Shown: positions 1 to 10,983 of the stretch, piece after piece
Layout: every line of letters begins with the position of its first letter
Numbering within the stretch: the first letter of the stretch is position 1
NCBI GenBank assembly: GCA_023014485.1
Contig: JAJOZX010002712.1
Location: 186,001 to 250,000 of the forward strand
Direction: 5' to 3'
Source of the DNA: Bathynomus jamesi
Lineage: Eukaryota; Arthropoda; Malacostraca; Isopoda; Cirolanidae
Length of the DNA stretch: 64,000 bases
Made by a program: the position numbers and the translations under genes
Notes under the pieces: generated by a model
What the model was told of the DNA's origin: nothing
What the model saw: only the letters and a program-made list of their open reading frames with translations
Databases searched by the model: none

Positions 1-969
1 AACAAATTTGTCATATCTGTATCTGATACCATTCAAAATGCCAACGTTTAAGCATTAAATGTTAGAAACAGTAATTGGCTTCTCTTTCTTGATTACCATT
101 AACAATGCTTTTGTATTTGTAGATTCAAACAGCTCTATCTCCGTAACCATTCAGAATTAGACACATGTTGATATGAACTTTTTTTCTCACAATGACCGAT
201 ACCTCCCGAAGTATTGACCTTTCCTCCTAAACCACCTTGTATATGAGGAAACTGAAAAATTAACGGAGAAAAACAGAAGAAACGAGGAATAGGGAAGCAG
301 AAACAAAGAAAGTACCAGCCCACAAGTAGGGCGAGAATATGAATGAGAATATAGGTACAAATGCAACATAGTAAAAATGAAACACATCCACAAAACCTAA
401 TCCAAAAAGTTCAAACAAAAGACATTAGCACCAATAGGAAAAAAAGAAGGAAATCAAGAAAGTTGACTGAAATAGTAAAAAACAAATGCCCCGAGTGAAA
501 ATGGGCAAGAAATTATATGCAAATATTATGTGAAAGGAAATTGCAGATATAAGAGGACAATGTGTACATGAACACCCTCCTTTGTGCAATTTCTTCTACA
601 ATGGTCACTAAATTCGGTGACAACTGCAGATTCTAAAAAAATCTGCTAAAAAACTGCTACTACCATCATCTCCCGACAAATTCAAAGGACAATGGCCAAA
701 GTTCAAAGGACAACAGGAAATACAGTATGTGAAGAGAAATCTGTACACAAATAGTAAGCAAAATTTTTTCAACATCGTAGACACAATACGGCTGCTACTT
801 CTCATACAGAGCATGCGGTTGACACAGCTGGGGGACCCCCGAGCCGGATCGCTTCCTGGCAAGAAGCTAGCAGAACAGGTAGGCGGAAACGGAGCTCTCT
901 CGAAGGACCACAGGGTTGCTAAACGCGATACCGAAGGAAAACGAACTGGAAGTGAACAAGGGACAGCGC
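1..969. other. Non-coding flank, no recognisable gene
   Basis: AT-rich sequence. The open frames on both strands are short and of biased composition, and none resembles a known family. A basic 90-residue open frame at 729-1001 runs into the start of the LINE A endonuclease region and may be the end of its upstream region, but I cannot show that. Confidence 0.4.
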
Positions 970-2242
970 AAAACAAAGAACATAAATATTGTCCTGGCTA
1001 ATATTCAAGGAATAAAACCAAAACAATTCGTTGAACAAAGTTTCATACCTGAAAGGATTTAAGGACGAAACAAGGACGCATCGCAGTTTCCTTGGCAATC
1101 TTTAAGATAACTGCGAACACTGTATCGATAAGAAAGAAATGCATATCGGTGGATTCAACTTACTAAGAGCCGATAGAACAGCGAGACGTAAAGGTGGCTG
1201 CGCTATATATCTACACGAGAGTCATATGACAGACGATAATAAGTAAATCAAACTGCTTCGTGGAACTCCTAGCTGTGGAAATAGAAAAACTAAACGTGGT
1301 ACTGATAGTCATCTCTAGACCTCCAAACACTCCAAGTGGAAAACTCTCGAACGCCATTGATGATATCAGAAACCTAATAAAGTCTGTAAACTCTCCATTA
1401 CCCGATATAATACTCTGCGGAGATTTCAATTTCTCGTTTATGAAATACAAAAAGGTGGGTAGAAAAGTATATATACACCAGGACGAAGGGGTCACAAGAG
1501 AAGACCAGGAGCAAGCAAAAATGTTGATGGTTCTAACAAACGAGTTTGTTGACACAAGAGAGAACGGAAAACACCAGAAAAAATAACTGCCTAGAACTGG
1601 AATTCACAAACAACAGGAATTTCAAAAAATAACCACAACTTAATTAAGATATCAACAAATATGGCGAAAACATTAAAAGACGATACCCATACTGAAGAAA
1701 GAAGCAAATTTAGGACGTTTAACTTAAACTCGAAGACTGTAAATTGGGAAGCAATCAGATCACACATGGCCCAAATAGAGTGGAAAACAGTTTTCAAGAA
1801 TAAAACAACCGAATAAATGTTAACAGTCTTAGGAGAAAAGACGCTGGAAATTTTAGAAAAATATGCTCCGTAAGCACAGCCAAAAGGAAAGAAGAACTGG
1901 TTCGAGAGGCTAAAGCGAACAACTTTCTGCAAAAGAGAGAGAGAGAGAGAGTAGTGGAGAATTTAGTTTGCAGAGGTAACAATACCAGGAAAGTAATGCA
2001 AGAAAGACTGGAGAGTATCGATAGGGCCATACAAGCCCTGATTCAGGGTCATACAGAGAGGGAAGAGGAAAAGGCGGTAGAAGTAATAAAGGATAATCCA
2101 AAATACTTCTATAGCTATGCGAAAAGAAAAACAAAAACGCGCGCCACTATCGGGCCCTTAAGCAAAGGAAATAAGGAACTAACGGACGATCTAAAAGAAG
2201 TATGTGAAACATTGAGAGAGCCCAGTATGAATCAGTCTTCAG

Positions 2243-2386
2243 CAGTGGTGGGCCAAAAGTAATCTATTACAAATCGATTAATTATAATATAATTAATCCA
2301 GAGAAGTAATTTCTACTTTATCCTTTAGTTACTTTTCAGACATCAGTAATTTTTATTTGTAATCGATTAATTTTTGTCCACCACTG
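2243..2386. mobile_element. hAT MITE inside LINE A copy 1
   Basis: A 144-bp element starting CAGTGGTGGGCC and ending in the near-complement GTCCACCACTG. It is flanked by a perfect 8-bp duplication GTCTTCAG (2235-2242 and 2387-2394). CAGTGGTGG-type ends with 8-bp duplications are typical of hAT elements. The element has no coding capacity. LINE A copy 4 has an uninterrupted equivalent site. Confidence 0.88.
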
Positions 2387-2540
2387 GTCTTCAGTACCCC
2401 AAAAGTGACAAAGCGATACCTGACATAGATACATTCTTTGAAGAGAAATTGCAAAAGGAGATTGTAAAATAGACTGTGATTTTACCACAGAAGTTATAGG
2501 CGCGAGCAATAGGACAAATGAAATCACACTCGGCTACAGG

Positions 2541-2941
2541 CAGGGCCGGATTTACTTGCTTGTGGGCCCTAGGCCAAACCTTATCAGTGCCCCCCCCAAA
2601 AAAATATTATATATATATATATCGTAATATTGTAATGTAAAAAAAAAAAGAATTACAACATAATGTAACACATCAATAATTTTATTCAAATTAGTTTTAT
2701 ATCATGTACAACTTATTCTTACACAAAGGAATAATGGAAAAAAATAGTCAAATTGAAGCATAATAAATTTTGCAATAAGAATTACAACATAATGTAATAC
2801 ATTACACATTAATAATTTTTAATCAAATTAGTTCCATATCAAGTACATCAAAGTAAATCAAAGTAAATCCCCAGTGGGCGTCCAGTTACTGGTGGGCCCT
2901 AGGCCAATGGCCTATGTTGCCTATTGGAAAATCCGGCCCTG
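2541..2941. mobile_element. hAT MITE (CAGGGCCGGATTT ends) inside LINE A copy 1
   Basis: A 401-bp element with inverted ends CAGGGCCGGATTT and AAATCCGGCCCTG. Its 8-bp target duplication differs at one base: GCTACAGG (2533-2540) and GCTGCAGG (2942-2949). A subterminal inverted motif GTGGGCCCTAGGCCAA occurs in the same sense at both ends. The interior is AT-rich and non-coding and holds a short internal direct repeat (AATTACAACATAATGTAA). Confidence 0.88.
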
Positions 2942-4519
2942 GCTGCAGGTCCAGACAAATGAAACTAATTATTGATTAAAAACTGTAAAAATGAAATAGC
3001 CACACCCATATACTGGATATGGAGAAGATCCTTAGACTCTGGGGAAATACGGAGTATCTTGAAAAGACTCAAAAGAGTAAACATTGTAAAAAGGAGGGGA
3101 TAGATCTCAAGCAAAAAACTATAGATTAGTGTCATTGACGTCTCACCTCACAAAAGTATTTGAAAGAATAGTTAGAAAGAAAATCTATGTCTTCTTGGTG
3201 AGTGGAAAGACTCAACGAAAATCAGCACGGATTCCGATCAGGAAGATCATGCCTATCACAAATTATAGAGCACTATAACAATATCCTAGAATCTAGATGC
3301 ATTTGAAGGCAATGAAAACTGTCATATACACGGATTTTGCTAAAGCCTTCGACAAATGTGATCATGGTATAATAGCACATTAAATGAAACATATGGGCAT
3401 AACGGGCAAAGTGGGAAAATAGATCTACAACTTCATCAGAGAACGTCTACAGGTCGTCAAAATTCAAGGTATAACCTCATCAGAATCGGAAGTACGCAGC
3501 TCAGTACCACAAGGAGCAGTATTGGCCCCGCTCCTTTTCATTATCATGTTAACGGACATAGATAATGAAGTAAACAGCAATAGTATAGTAACATCCTTTG
3601 CAGACGATACAAAGATCAGCAGGAAAATCAGCGATGTAAATGAAATGGAGGCCTTGCAGAGGGACACAAATAGAATATACAAATGGTCAGAAGAGAATAA
3701 CATGACATTTAACACCGAGAAATTCCAACTCTTGAGATATAATAGAAATAAGGAAGACAGCATATTATGCCCCGGACAGACAGGAAATTCAGAGAAGCAC
3801 GAAAGTGATAGATTTGGGGGTTATAATGACCGATGATGCGAAATTCGAGACACAAAATCAGATAGCGATAAACAAAGCAAAAAGAATCGCGGGACAGGTA
3901 CTAAGACCCTTTAAAAGGGACAAAACAGTAATGAATCCCATGTTGAAAATACTAATCAAACCAAAACTTGAATACTACTCAGTCTTGACGTCCCCATATG
4001 AAAAGGAAGAAATTAATAAATTAGAAGATATTCAGAGACATTTCACAGCCAAGATTGATGGCTGCAAAGAACTCAACGGGAAAGACTACGTAAACTGAAT
4101 CTGTACACCCTGGAAAGAAAAAGAGAGGTACACCATATTTCACATATGGGAAATGATCGAAAAACTGGTACCAAACCTAAAACTAAACCCAATTACCATT
4201 CAAACAACGCTGGACAATAGGAAAGGCAGAATATGTAGTTTTCTCAAATTAAAGGACGACAAGGGACCTCCTCAACACTGAAAGAAAACAGCTCCCAAAG
4301 GACCTCGGAAACGTGACAGGGGTCAAAGTTAACCTCTTCAAAAGAAGACTAGATGCCTGGCTCAGGACGGTACCAGATGAGCCGGGTGTACCTGGCTATG
4401 TGCGGTGGAGAGCGCAAGAGATCAACTCGCTCCTCCACCAAGCCAGGCCTAGAAGCGGGGCCACCAGCTTGACCTTCGTGTGAAGAGAGACCAACGAAAA
4501 ACTGTTACGAGGTACCTTT

Positions 4520-4791
4520 GGTTAGCTTCCGCCCGAATTGTTCATTCTGACGAAGGTAAAGCTTTACACTCCACCTTGGACCTACAGTTTAACGTGGAAT
4601 CCGAACCACGCCCTACCAGCAGCCCAGCGTCTTAACCACTAGGCCACCCAGGGTACCCATTTATCTACCAACCACTTTGTGTGGAAGGATGAACAGCTGG
4701 GTTTTGCTGCTCGCCGGCTGCCGCCACCGGGTCTCGAACCCAGGGCAGATGGATTCGTAGTCAGCGACGCTAACCACTACACCACCGAGAT
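4520..4791 (-). mobile_element. tRNA-dimer SINE, copy S1
   Basis: Read on the minus strand it starts with a tRNA-like module (A box GGTGTAGTGGTTAGCG, B box GGGTTCGAGACC). A second module follows with a very good A box, TGGCCTAGTGGTTAAGA, and B box GTGGTTCGGATTCC. It ends in a LINE-type tail containing AAAGCTT-ACCTTCGTCAGAATG and GAACAATTCGGGCGG. It is about 270 bp and non-coding. It abuts the 3' end of LINE A copy 1. Other copies lie at 38039-38307, 49649-50646 and 52443-52731. Confidence 0.8.
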
Positions 4792-4792
4792 T

Positions 4793-4818
<26 letters not shown>
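4792..4818. repeat. (TA)n microsatellite
   Basis: Alternating TA tract between the SINE and the palindromic Penelope-type fragment. Confidence 0.9.
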
Positions 4819-4823
<5 letters not shown>

Positions 4824-4893
4824 AAGAACCACAGGGAAAAGGAAACACGAAGTCTGAGCGCTTCCTTTTCGTTTTCCCTGTGGTTCTTTGCTT
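4818..4893. mobile_element. Penelope-like 3'-end fragment in a palindrome
   Basis: The sequence GCAAAGAACCACAGGGAAAA is followed at once by its inverted complement around a short centre that holds CACGAAGTCTGAGCGCTT. The AGCGCTT...CTTCGTG arrangement matches the end of the GIY-YIG retroelement at 33125-33787, so I read this as a foldback piece of a Penelope-like end. It has no coding capacity. Confidence 0.45.
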
Positions 4894-4923
4894 ATTAAAA
4901 AGATCACAGGTTTGTGATTTCTT

Positions 4924-4925
<2 letters not shown>

Positions 4926-5003
<78 letters not shown>
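4926..5003. repeat. (TA)n microsatellite
   Basis: About 78 bp of alternating AT. The long 'IYIYIY' open frame here is only a translation of the repeat. Confidence 0.95.
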
Positions 5004-5006
<3 letters not shown>

Positions 5007-5076
5007 GATGGCAATTCCAAGTTAATTTCTTTACCTGTAACGGCGTGTACTCCTTTGAAAACGTTTGCTGTATCTA

Positions 5077-5155
5077 CAGGGTGAAAATGAAAAGTCCTCC
5101 CTCAAAAGTATTTCTTGTCTAGTTATTTTTGAGGCAGGACTTTTGACTCACCCTG
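5077..5155. mobile_element. Short palindromic Tc1/mariner-type MITE
   Basis: CAGGGTGAAAATGAAAAGTC at the left is matched in inverse by GACTTTTGACTCACCCTG at the right, giving a hairpin of about 79 bp with a tiny loop. The left flank is TA and the right flank is TT, consistent with a decayed TA target. It is non-coding. Confidence 0.6.
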
Positions 5156-5849
5156 TTCATTGATACCTCTTTAACAGTATTGAATTGAATTGAATAACCT
5201 TTTTATTAATAATAATAAATACATTCTTTTTACAATGACATAAATAATTGTGAAGCTGCACTATTTATTTTGTTTAATTTGGCCCTTAAGTTTTAAGTAA
5301 GGTTTTTGGGGGACCCTGTACTCGCTAAAATTTCTCTACATGTCCCTATCCTCCATCAATTTAAACCAAACTTAAAGGTTTCAGCAATACACCAAATTTT
5401 GTTTGGATCTTCTCCATATCTAATTAAGAACCTGTTACCTGTTGAGAAGTAACAGGTAATGTCGAAGACCAGGTACAAGAAACGCACCTATTTTTTAGAT
5501 TATTTTCAGTTATTTGCAAAGAACACCACTTGTGGTTGGTTGGTTATTCGGCGTCAAAACTAATCCAAGTCCAAATGTCTCGATCCTGCTGCTGTTGCAG
5601 CTGCATCAATCATTGTTTGAATCGAGCAAAAGCGTTAGGAACTGTGAAACGCTCAGTTTAGCGACATTACAGATAGTCGTGGACAGAAGTTTAAAATCAC
5701 ACTCAGATTTATGAAATATATGAAGCCCTCCTAAGAAGTGGCTAAGCGACAAAAGTAGAATTTCGTTGAAATACTTTAAAAAATAAAAAAAATACTGATT
5801 TTGGTTTTACTCTATACAAAAGAGGCGCGAGCTGCAGTACAACTGAAAT
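5156..5849. other. Non-coding interval
   Basis: No gene or element could be recognised. It contains a short GAATT run and an AT-rich stretch. The 66-residue frame at 5514-5714 has no recognisable features. Confidence 0.4.
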
Positions 5850-6573
5850 CTCATTTTATAAAAAGTGTAAGAATGAAATAGTTATACTCTATACTGGATT
5901 TGGAGATCTCTGGTCGCGGGAGAAATACCGGGCATCCTGAAGAGAGTGAACATTGTCCCTAAATCGAAAGGAGGAAATAGCTTTCGAACAAAGAACCTGA
6001 CCGAGACCAGTGTCACTGACATCTCATTTGAAAGAATAATTAGAGAAAAAAAATATATGTCCATTGGAGGCGCAGTAAAAATTCAGTGAGAATCAGCAAG
6101 ATTTCCGATGAGGAAGACCCTGTCTATCACAGTTAATAGACCATTATAATAATATCATTAATACCCTTGAAAACAACGGAAATTACGACGTAATATACAT
6201 GGATTTTGCTAAAGCATTCGAAGAGTGTGATCGTGGGATAACGTGTAAAATGAAATGTACGGGAATAATTGGCAAAGTAAGAAACTGGATCTATTACGTT
6301 CTAGAACGTTAAAATCCAAGAAATATCATCAACAGAATCGGAAATACGTAGGTGAGTACCGCAAGAAACAGTATAGCCCCACTCCTGTTCATTATGACAC
6401 TAAGTAAGCAACAGAAGTCCAGTAACATCTTTTGATAACGATACAAAAATCAACAGAAAAATTAGGAATGCAAATGATGTGAAATCCTTACAGACGGACA
6501 CACACAGAATATACACAAGGTCAGAAGACCTTATGAAATTTAACCATTTATGAAATAAAAAAAAATAAAAAAA

Positions 6574-6600
<27 letters not shown>
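5850..6600 (+). mobile_element. LINE A copy 2: reverse transcriptase fragment
   Basis: Degraded fragment related to the LINE A reverse transcriptase. Readable pieces are 'YWIWRSLVAGEIPGILKRVN' (near 5893), then 'MDFAKAFEECDRGI' near 6200, which keeps the first catalytic aspartate, then 'SNSFDNDTKINRKIR' near 6425. It has many frameshifts and stops and ends in a (TA)n/(CA)n tract. It cannot make a functional protein. Confidence 0.7.
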
Positions 6601-6604
<4 letters not shown>

Positions 6605-6637
6605 GACGAAACTGAAGTAAAGCGTGAAACCTCCAAG

Positions 6638-7144
6638 CAGGGTTGCCCCTAGGACTTTAATAGCTAAAAATTGGCTTTAAATTTTGAATCTGAAAAAATG
6701 GCTTTAATGTGGCTTTATTCGGTGTAGGGAGCTTCAAAATGACTTTATTCAGTATAATAATAATAATAATAATAATTACTTATTAATGAATAAATAAAGA
6801 AGGCGTTTGTCCCCTTTAAGGTATCATAGTCTGATCGTAATGAATAAATAATGTTAAAGTACAAACATGTGGGTCTGTGATGTGTAGATCTCGCCTTACG
6901 TATATCACGCCATATGTAAGTATTGCTACATGTACACGCGCAGAGTGCTTCAGGCATTTGGGTGAAATGTCGGTGACTTCGGCATCAAAAAGTTTGTATG
7001 TTTCATCTGAATGCCTGACACATTCTGTGTACAAGAAGCATCCTAAATGAGTGTTGCCCCCTCCTATTATGATAAAAAAAAAAAAATTGTATGTATGTAT
7101 GTCTTTAAAATGGCTTTGTTTCAAAATTTTGGAGTGGTAAACCT
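6638..7144. mobile_element. Putative hAT-like non-autonomous element
   Basis: Begins CAGGGTTGCCCC and ends GTGGTAAACCTG, an inverted match of 8 of 12 bases. The flanking 8-mers are CCTCCAAG and TCCCCAAG, which agree at 6 of 8. GGCTTTAA/GGCTTTA repeats lie inside the left end, and there is an ATA trinucleotide run near 6755. It is non-coding. The imperfect ends and flanks make this a tentative call. Confidence 0.45.
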
Positions 7145-7764
7145 GTCCCCAAGGTCCCCAAGGGGAGGGTTCGTACACTCAAAATAAAACCATCTAAATT
7201 TAGAATTTATAACTTCTCTTTGAGGATACTTTCTAAGGGGAGTTTTTTTCTTCTTTTTGGGTATAAAATCTTCTCAGATGATAGAATACTTCTTTTAAAG
7301 ATTCGTAACAACTTTAGATAGAAGAAATTGTCTTAACTTCTTTTTGATTGATTTGAGACGACAGAAGATAATATTTCTATGTAAAGAAAGTTTGCGAGAA
7401 GTGTTTTCTGGCTATTCGCGTCGCCAGTCAACGTTCTGAATCCGACATTATCGATTTTATATATACACAAGGTTCTTTTCTGGCGGAACGCGCCGGAATG
7501 GCGTTCCGGTACCTTTTATTTTCCTAATTTTTTTTTTTTTTTTTGGTACGTGCCAAAATTTTAGGAATAAAAATTACGCTTTTTTTTATTGGAATTGTCA
7601 CTGGGGAGGGGGGGGCGGCGAATGGAATAATAATAAATGGCAGACGTTGTAGGAAATTCATAACAGAGTTCCGGAACCTTTTTTCACAGAAAAAAGGAAC
7701 TATCAAAAAGTATATTTTAAGATATACAAATAACAGTTATTTTGTTATTTTTTTGAATGGCTAT
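7145..7764. other. Non-coding interval
   Basis: AT-rich with homopolymer T runs. GGAACG/GGCGTTCC motifs near 7485-7510 resemble the end region of the hAT MITE at 41156-41708 and could be remnants of a related element. No gene is supported. Confidence 0.35.
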
Positions 7765-7885
7765 GTAAAGTGGAGAATACAAGAAACCAACTCTTACTTC
7801 ACCAGTCCAACTCGAGAGGAAGGGTGACGAGATGGCTTGACCTTCGTGAATTGAAGAATCATCGCACAGAACATTTGAAAGGTTG
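7765..7885 (+). mobile_element. LINE A 3'-terminal fragment
   Basis: Contains the end of the LINE A ORF ('QETNSYFTSPTREEG', compare 'QETNSPLPGQLERRG' at 28260) and the 3' end GGCTTGACCTTCGTGAATTG to GAACATTTGAAAGGTTGAAAG. It runs directly into a (GA)n tract that then serves as the boundary of a CR1 LINE B copy on the other strand. Confidence 0.75.
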
Positions 7886-9052
7886 AAAGAGAGAGAGAGA
7901 GAGAGAGAGAGTTACAAGGAGTTACAAGGAAAAGAAGTACCTCAAAAGGCCTTGCGGCCCATACCGAGGAGGTACCAATGGCAACGGGTGCCACGGAAAA
8001 TTTTCTACACACTCAAAGTGTGTGCAAAATTTGGTCTAACCTTTTCTTGAACTGATCCACAGAGGAACTGTTCACAACTTCCGAAGGTAACCTGTTCCAT
8101 GTGTCACAGATCTTATACGTAAAGTAATTCCCACACACACTAGTCCTAAACCGTTTCAAATCCAACTTCCAACCATTGTTGCGAGTTGGGTTATCATTTA
8201 AACTAAACATACTTCTAAAATCGACATCGTTGAACCCTCGTAAGAGCTTGAAAACCTCGATCAGTTGACCGCGCAGCCTCCGAGTTTCAAGCGAAAACAA
8301 GTTCAGGGCGCGTAACCGTCGATTGTAGCCCATATGCCTAACCGAAGGGATTAACTTTGTGGCCCTCGCCTGCACTCGCTCCAGCCTCTCAATATCTTTC
8401 CTGAGGGTGGGCGACCAGAACTGCACAGCATACTCCAGGTACGGCCGAACAAGGGAATTGTACAGTGAGAGCACAATCTCCTTGTTCCGAAACTGAAATT
8501 GCCTCCTGATATAACCCAATAGTTTCTGGGCTTTCTTTTCCACCTCTACACACTGTTTCGTAAACTTAAGGTCGCTGCTAATTAGCACACCCAAGTCCTT
8601 TTCTAAATCAGTCACCTCGATATTACTGCCCAACATCGAGTAGTCCGACTTGGGATTGGCGTAGCCAATGTGCATCACTTTGCATTTACCCAAGTTAAAC
8701 GGCATTTGCCATTTTTCGGACCACTCTCCTATCCTACCTAGGTCCGCACGCAGTTCCTCGATCACTTCGGGCGTCCCAACATTGGCCCCAAGCTTGGTGT
8801 CATCAGCGAATTTGGCGATCCGACTGACGATGCCACCGTCGATATCATTTATGTAAATGGTAAACAACAGTGGCCCCAAAACGGAACCCTGAGGAACCCC
8901 ACTAGTGACCGAGGCCCAACCCGAACTAGCCCCTTTAATTACCACCCTCTGCCGCCTATTCCTCAGCCAGTTTTCAATCCACCTACCTATTTCCCCACCG
9001 ATACCCAGCGCGCGCACTTTCGCCATTAGCCGGCGGTGAGGTACCTTATCAA
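7886..9052 (-). mobile_element. CR1 LINE B copy 1 (5'-truncated) with (TC)n tail
   Basis: Last third of a CR1-type LINE on the minus strand: reverse transcriptase palm to C-terminus, a short 3' UTR (7913-8010) and a (TC)n tail, seen as (GA)n at 7886-7912. The 5' end stops at the motif AGGTACCTCACCGCCGG and directly abuts the (GA)n tail of the next copy upstream. The 3' UTR has GCATGGGCCGC-like and CTTGTAACTCCTTGTAAC motifs seen in all B copies. Confidence 0.88.
8013..9026 (-). pseudogene. CR1 LINE B reverse transcriptase, C-terminal 337 residues
   Basis: Open frame of 337 codons. Motifs in order: 'RRQRVVIKG', 'SGVPQGSVLGPLLFTIYIND' (RT motif B region, residues ~43-62), 'KFADDTKLG' (catalytic aspartate pair, ~73-81), 'EKWQMPFNLGKCKVMHIG', 'EKDLGVLI', then the CR1-specific C-terminus 'YLEYAVQFWSP', 'RLERVQARATKLIPS', 'LETRRLRGQLIEVFK' and 'WNRLPSEVVNSSS'. 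The fingers domain and the first catalytic aspartate are missing because the element is 5'-truncated, so it is not functional. The style is close to vertebrate and arthropod CR1. Confidence 0.88.
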
Positions 9053-9568
9053 GAGAGAGAGAGAGAGAGAGAGAGAGAGTTACAAGGAGTTACAAGGAAA
9101 AGAAGCACCTCAAAAGGCCTTGCGGCCCATAAGGAGGTACCAATGGCAACGGGTGCCAGGGAAAATTTTGTCTTTCAACTATCTAGCAGTAGTAGAAAAC
9201 TGGATAGAAAAGTAGAAGGCTCTCTCCCCACCCTCCGCTCCCTCCCTGCCAGAGGCAGGTACGGAAAAAGGTTGAAGAAAATACCTTGACCCTGGAAAAG
9301 TAGCCAAGGAAATTTTACAGGAAAGTGGAGAATATATAAATAGCTCTATATTTAGCTTGCTCACAGAGACCGAGCAGCGTGACCTCCTGCAGAGTTTTCT
9401 GAGGTTTTAATCTTAAACTATGAGTGTGTTCAGTACTTTGTCTAGCCTATTTTTAAACAGATTTACACTTTGACTGGAAACAACCCTGAGGGAAGTTGGT
9501 TCCAGATATTAACTATTTTATAGGAAAAGAAATTTCCGCAGACTGAGGTCCTAAATGTCTTTACACAC

Positions 9569-10144
9569 TCAAATAGTGTGCAAGATTTCGTCTAACCTTT
9601 TCTTGAACTGATCCACAGAGGAACTGTTCACAACTTCCGAAGGTAACCTGTTCCATGTGTCACAGATCTTATACGTAACGTAATTCCCACACACACTAGT
9701 CCTAAACCGTTTCAAATCCAACTTCCAACCATTGTTGCGAGTTGGGTTATCATTTAAACTAAACATACTTCTAAAATCGACATCGTTGAACCCTCGTAAG
9801 AGCTTGAAAACCTCGATCAGTTGACCGCGCAGCCTCCGAGTTTCAAGCGAAAACAAGTTCAGGGCGCGTAACCGTCGATTGTAGCCCATATGCCTAACGG
9901 AAGGGATCAACTTTGTGGCCCTCGCCTGCACTCGCTCCAGCCTCTCAATATCTTTCCTGAGGGTGGGCGACCAGAACTGCACAGCATACTCCAGGTACGG
10001 CCGAACAAGGGAATTGTACAGTGAGAGCACAATCACCTTGTTCCGAAACTGAAATTGCCTCCTGATATAACCCAATAGTTTCTGGGCTTTCTTTTCCACC
10101 TCTACACACTGTTTCGTAAACTTAAGGTCGCTGCTAATTAGCAC
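9569..10144 (-). pseudogene. CR1 LINE B copy 2, C-terminal part of reverse transcriptase ORF
   Basis: 191 codons, 'MLISSDLKFTKQCVEVEKKA' to 'FKKRLDEILHTI'. It continues the upstream frame, which is broken by a one-base loss around 10140-10145 (upstream frame reads 'TDLEKDLVC' then stop). It covers the CR1 thumb and C-terminal domain only. It is nearly identical to the same part of copies 1 and 3. Confidence 0.85.
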
Positions 10145-10983
10145 ACCAAGTCCTTTTCTAAATCAGTCACCTCGATATTACTGCCCAACATCGAGTAGTC
10201 CGACTTGGGATTGGCGTAGCCAATGTGCATCACTTTGCATTTACCCAAGTTAAACGGCATTTGCCATTTTTCGGACCATTCTCCTATCCTACCTAGGTCC
10301 GCACGCAGTTCCTCGATCGCTTCGGGCGTCCCAACATTGGCCCCAAGCTTGGTGTCATCAGCGAATTTGGCGATCCGACTGACGATGCCACCGTCGATAT
10401 CATTTATGTAAATGGTAAACAACAGTGGCCCCAAAACGGAACCCTGAGGAACCCCACTAGTGACCGAGGCCCAACCCGAACTAGCCCCTTTAATTACCAC
10501 CCTCTGCCGCCTATTCCTCAGCCAGTTTTCAATCCACCTACCTATTTCCCCACCGATACCCAGCGCGCGCACTTTCGCCATTAGCCGGCGGTGAGGTACC
10601 TTATCAAAGGCTTTCTGAAAGTCGAGATAAAGTATATCAATCGCCCTACTCTTATCGTACTCACTCAACATGACGTGGAAAAACTCGAGCAAGATGGTGA
10701 GACACGACCTATGCCGTCTAAACCCATGTTGGGAGTCCCCAAGCAGCTTGTAGGAATCCAAATGGTCAACGATTCTATCAGCTATTATCCTTTCTAATAA
10801 TTTACCTACAACTGAAGTGAGACTAATAGGACGATAGTTCCCTGGACTTTCGTGATCCCCTTTCTTAAAGATAGGGGTCACGTTGGCCTCCCTCCAGTCA
10901 CCAGGCACCTGGCCCATCCAACGATTTGTTGAAGACTGTAGCCAGGTGGGGAGCCACCTGGTCGCGCACTTCTCGCAAAACAC
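10138..10983 (-). pseudogene. CR1 LINE B copy 2, reverse transcriptase fingers and palm
   Basis: 281 codons with 'NVTPIFKKGDHESPGNYRPI', 'NYRPISLTSVVGKLLERI', 'QHGFRRHRSCLTILLEFF', 'YLDFQKAFDKVPHRRLM' (first catalytic aspartate), 'SGVPQGSVLGPLLF' and 'KFADDTKLG'. All three catalytic aspartates are present, but the frame is broken at both ends (near 10140 and 10900). Reconstructed, it would join the flanking open frames into one ORF2. Confidence 0.87.

Larger units (their letters stand above)
970..4518 (+). mobile_element. LINE A copy 1: decayed Jockey/CR1-group retrotransposon, endonuclease to 3' end
   Basis: A broken non-LTR retrotransposon. Around 985-1560 it has an AP-endonuclease-like stretch: 'ANIQGIKPK', then 'RADRTARRKGGCAIYL', then 'DIILCGDFNFS', the GDFN motif. 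A linker follows at about 1954-2240. Reverse transcriptase then runs from about 3000 to 4100 with 'DFAKAFDKCDHG' (near 3333), 'SSVPQGAVLAPLLF' (near 3500) and 'SFADDTKIS' (near 3597), so the catalytic aspartates are kept here. Several frameshifts and stops break it, for example near 1245 and 2468. Two hAT MITEs interrupt it at 2243-2386 and 2541-2941. The 3' end carries AGCTTGACCTTCGT (near 4467), which is shared with a SINE. The superfamily is inferred from motif style; the exact clade is unresolved. Confidence 0.82.

Noticed and set aside
54..600. Small minus-strand hydrophobic frames at 135-393
   Set aside because: Low-complexity phenylalanine/serine-rich translations of AT-rich DNA with no start context or homology pattern.
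4880..5122. Isoleucine/tyrosine-rich ORFs (also 62374-62614, 18358-18570)
   Set aside because: Translations of (TA)n microsatellites.
10223..10411. Plus-strand frames such as 'MCITLHLPKLNGICHFSDHS' (also 8668, 13122)
   Set aside because: These are antisense shadows of the CR1 B reverse transcriptase and recur wherever it does.
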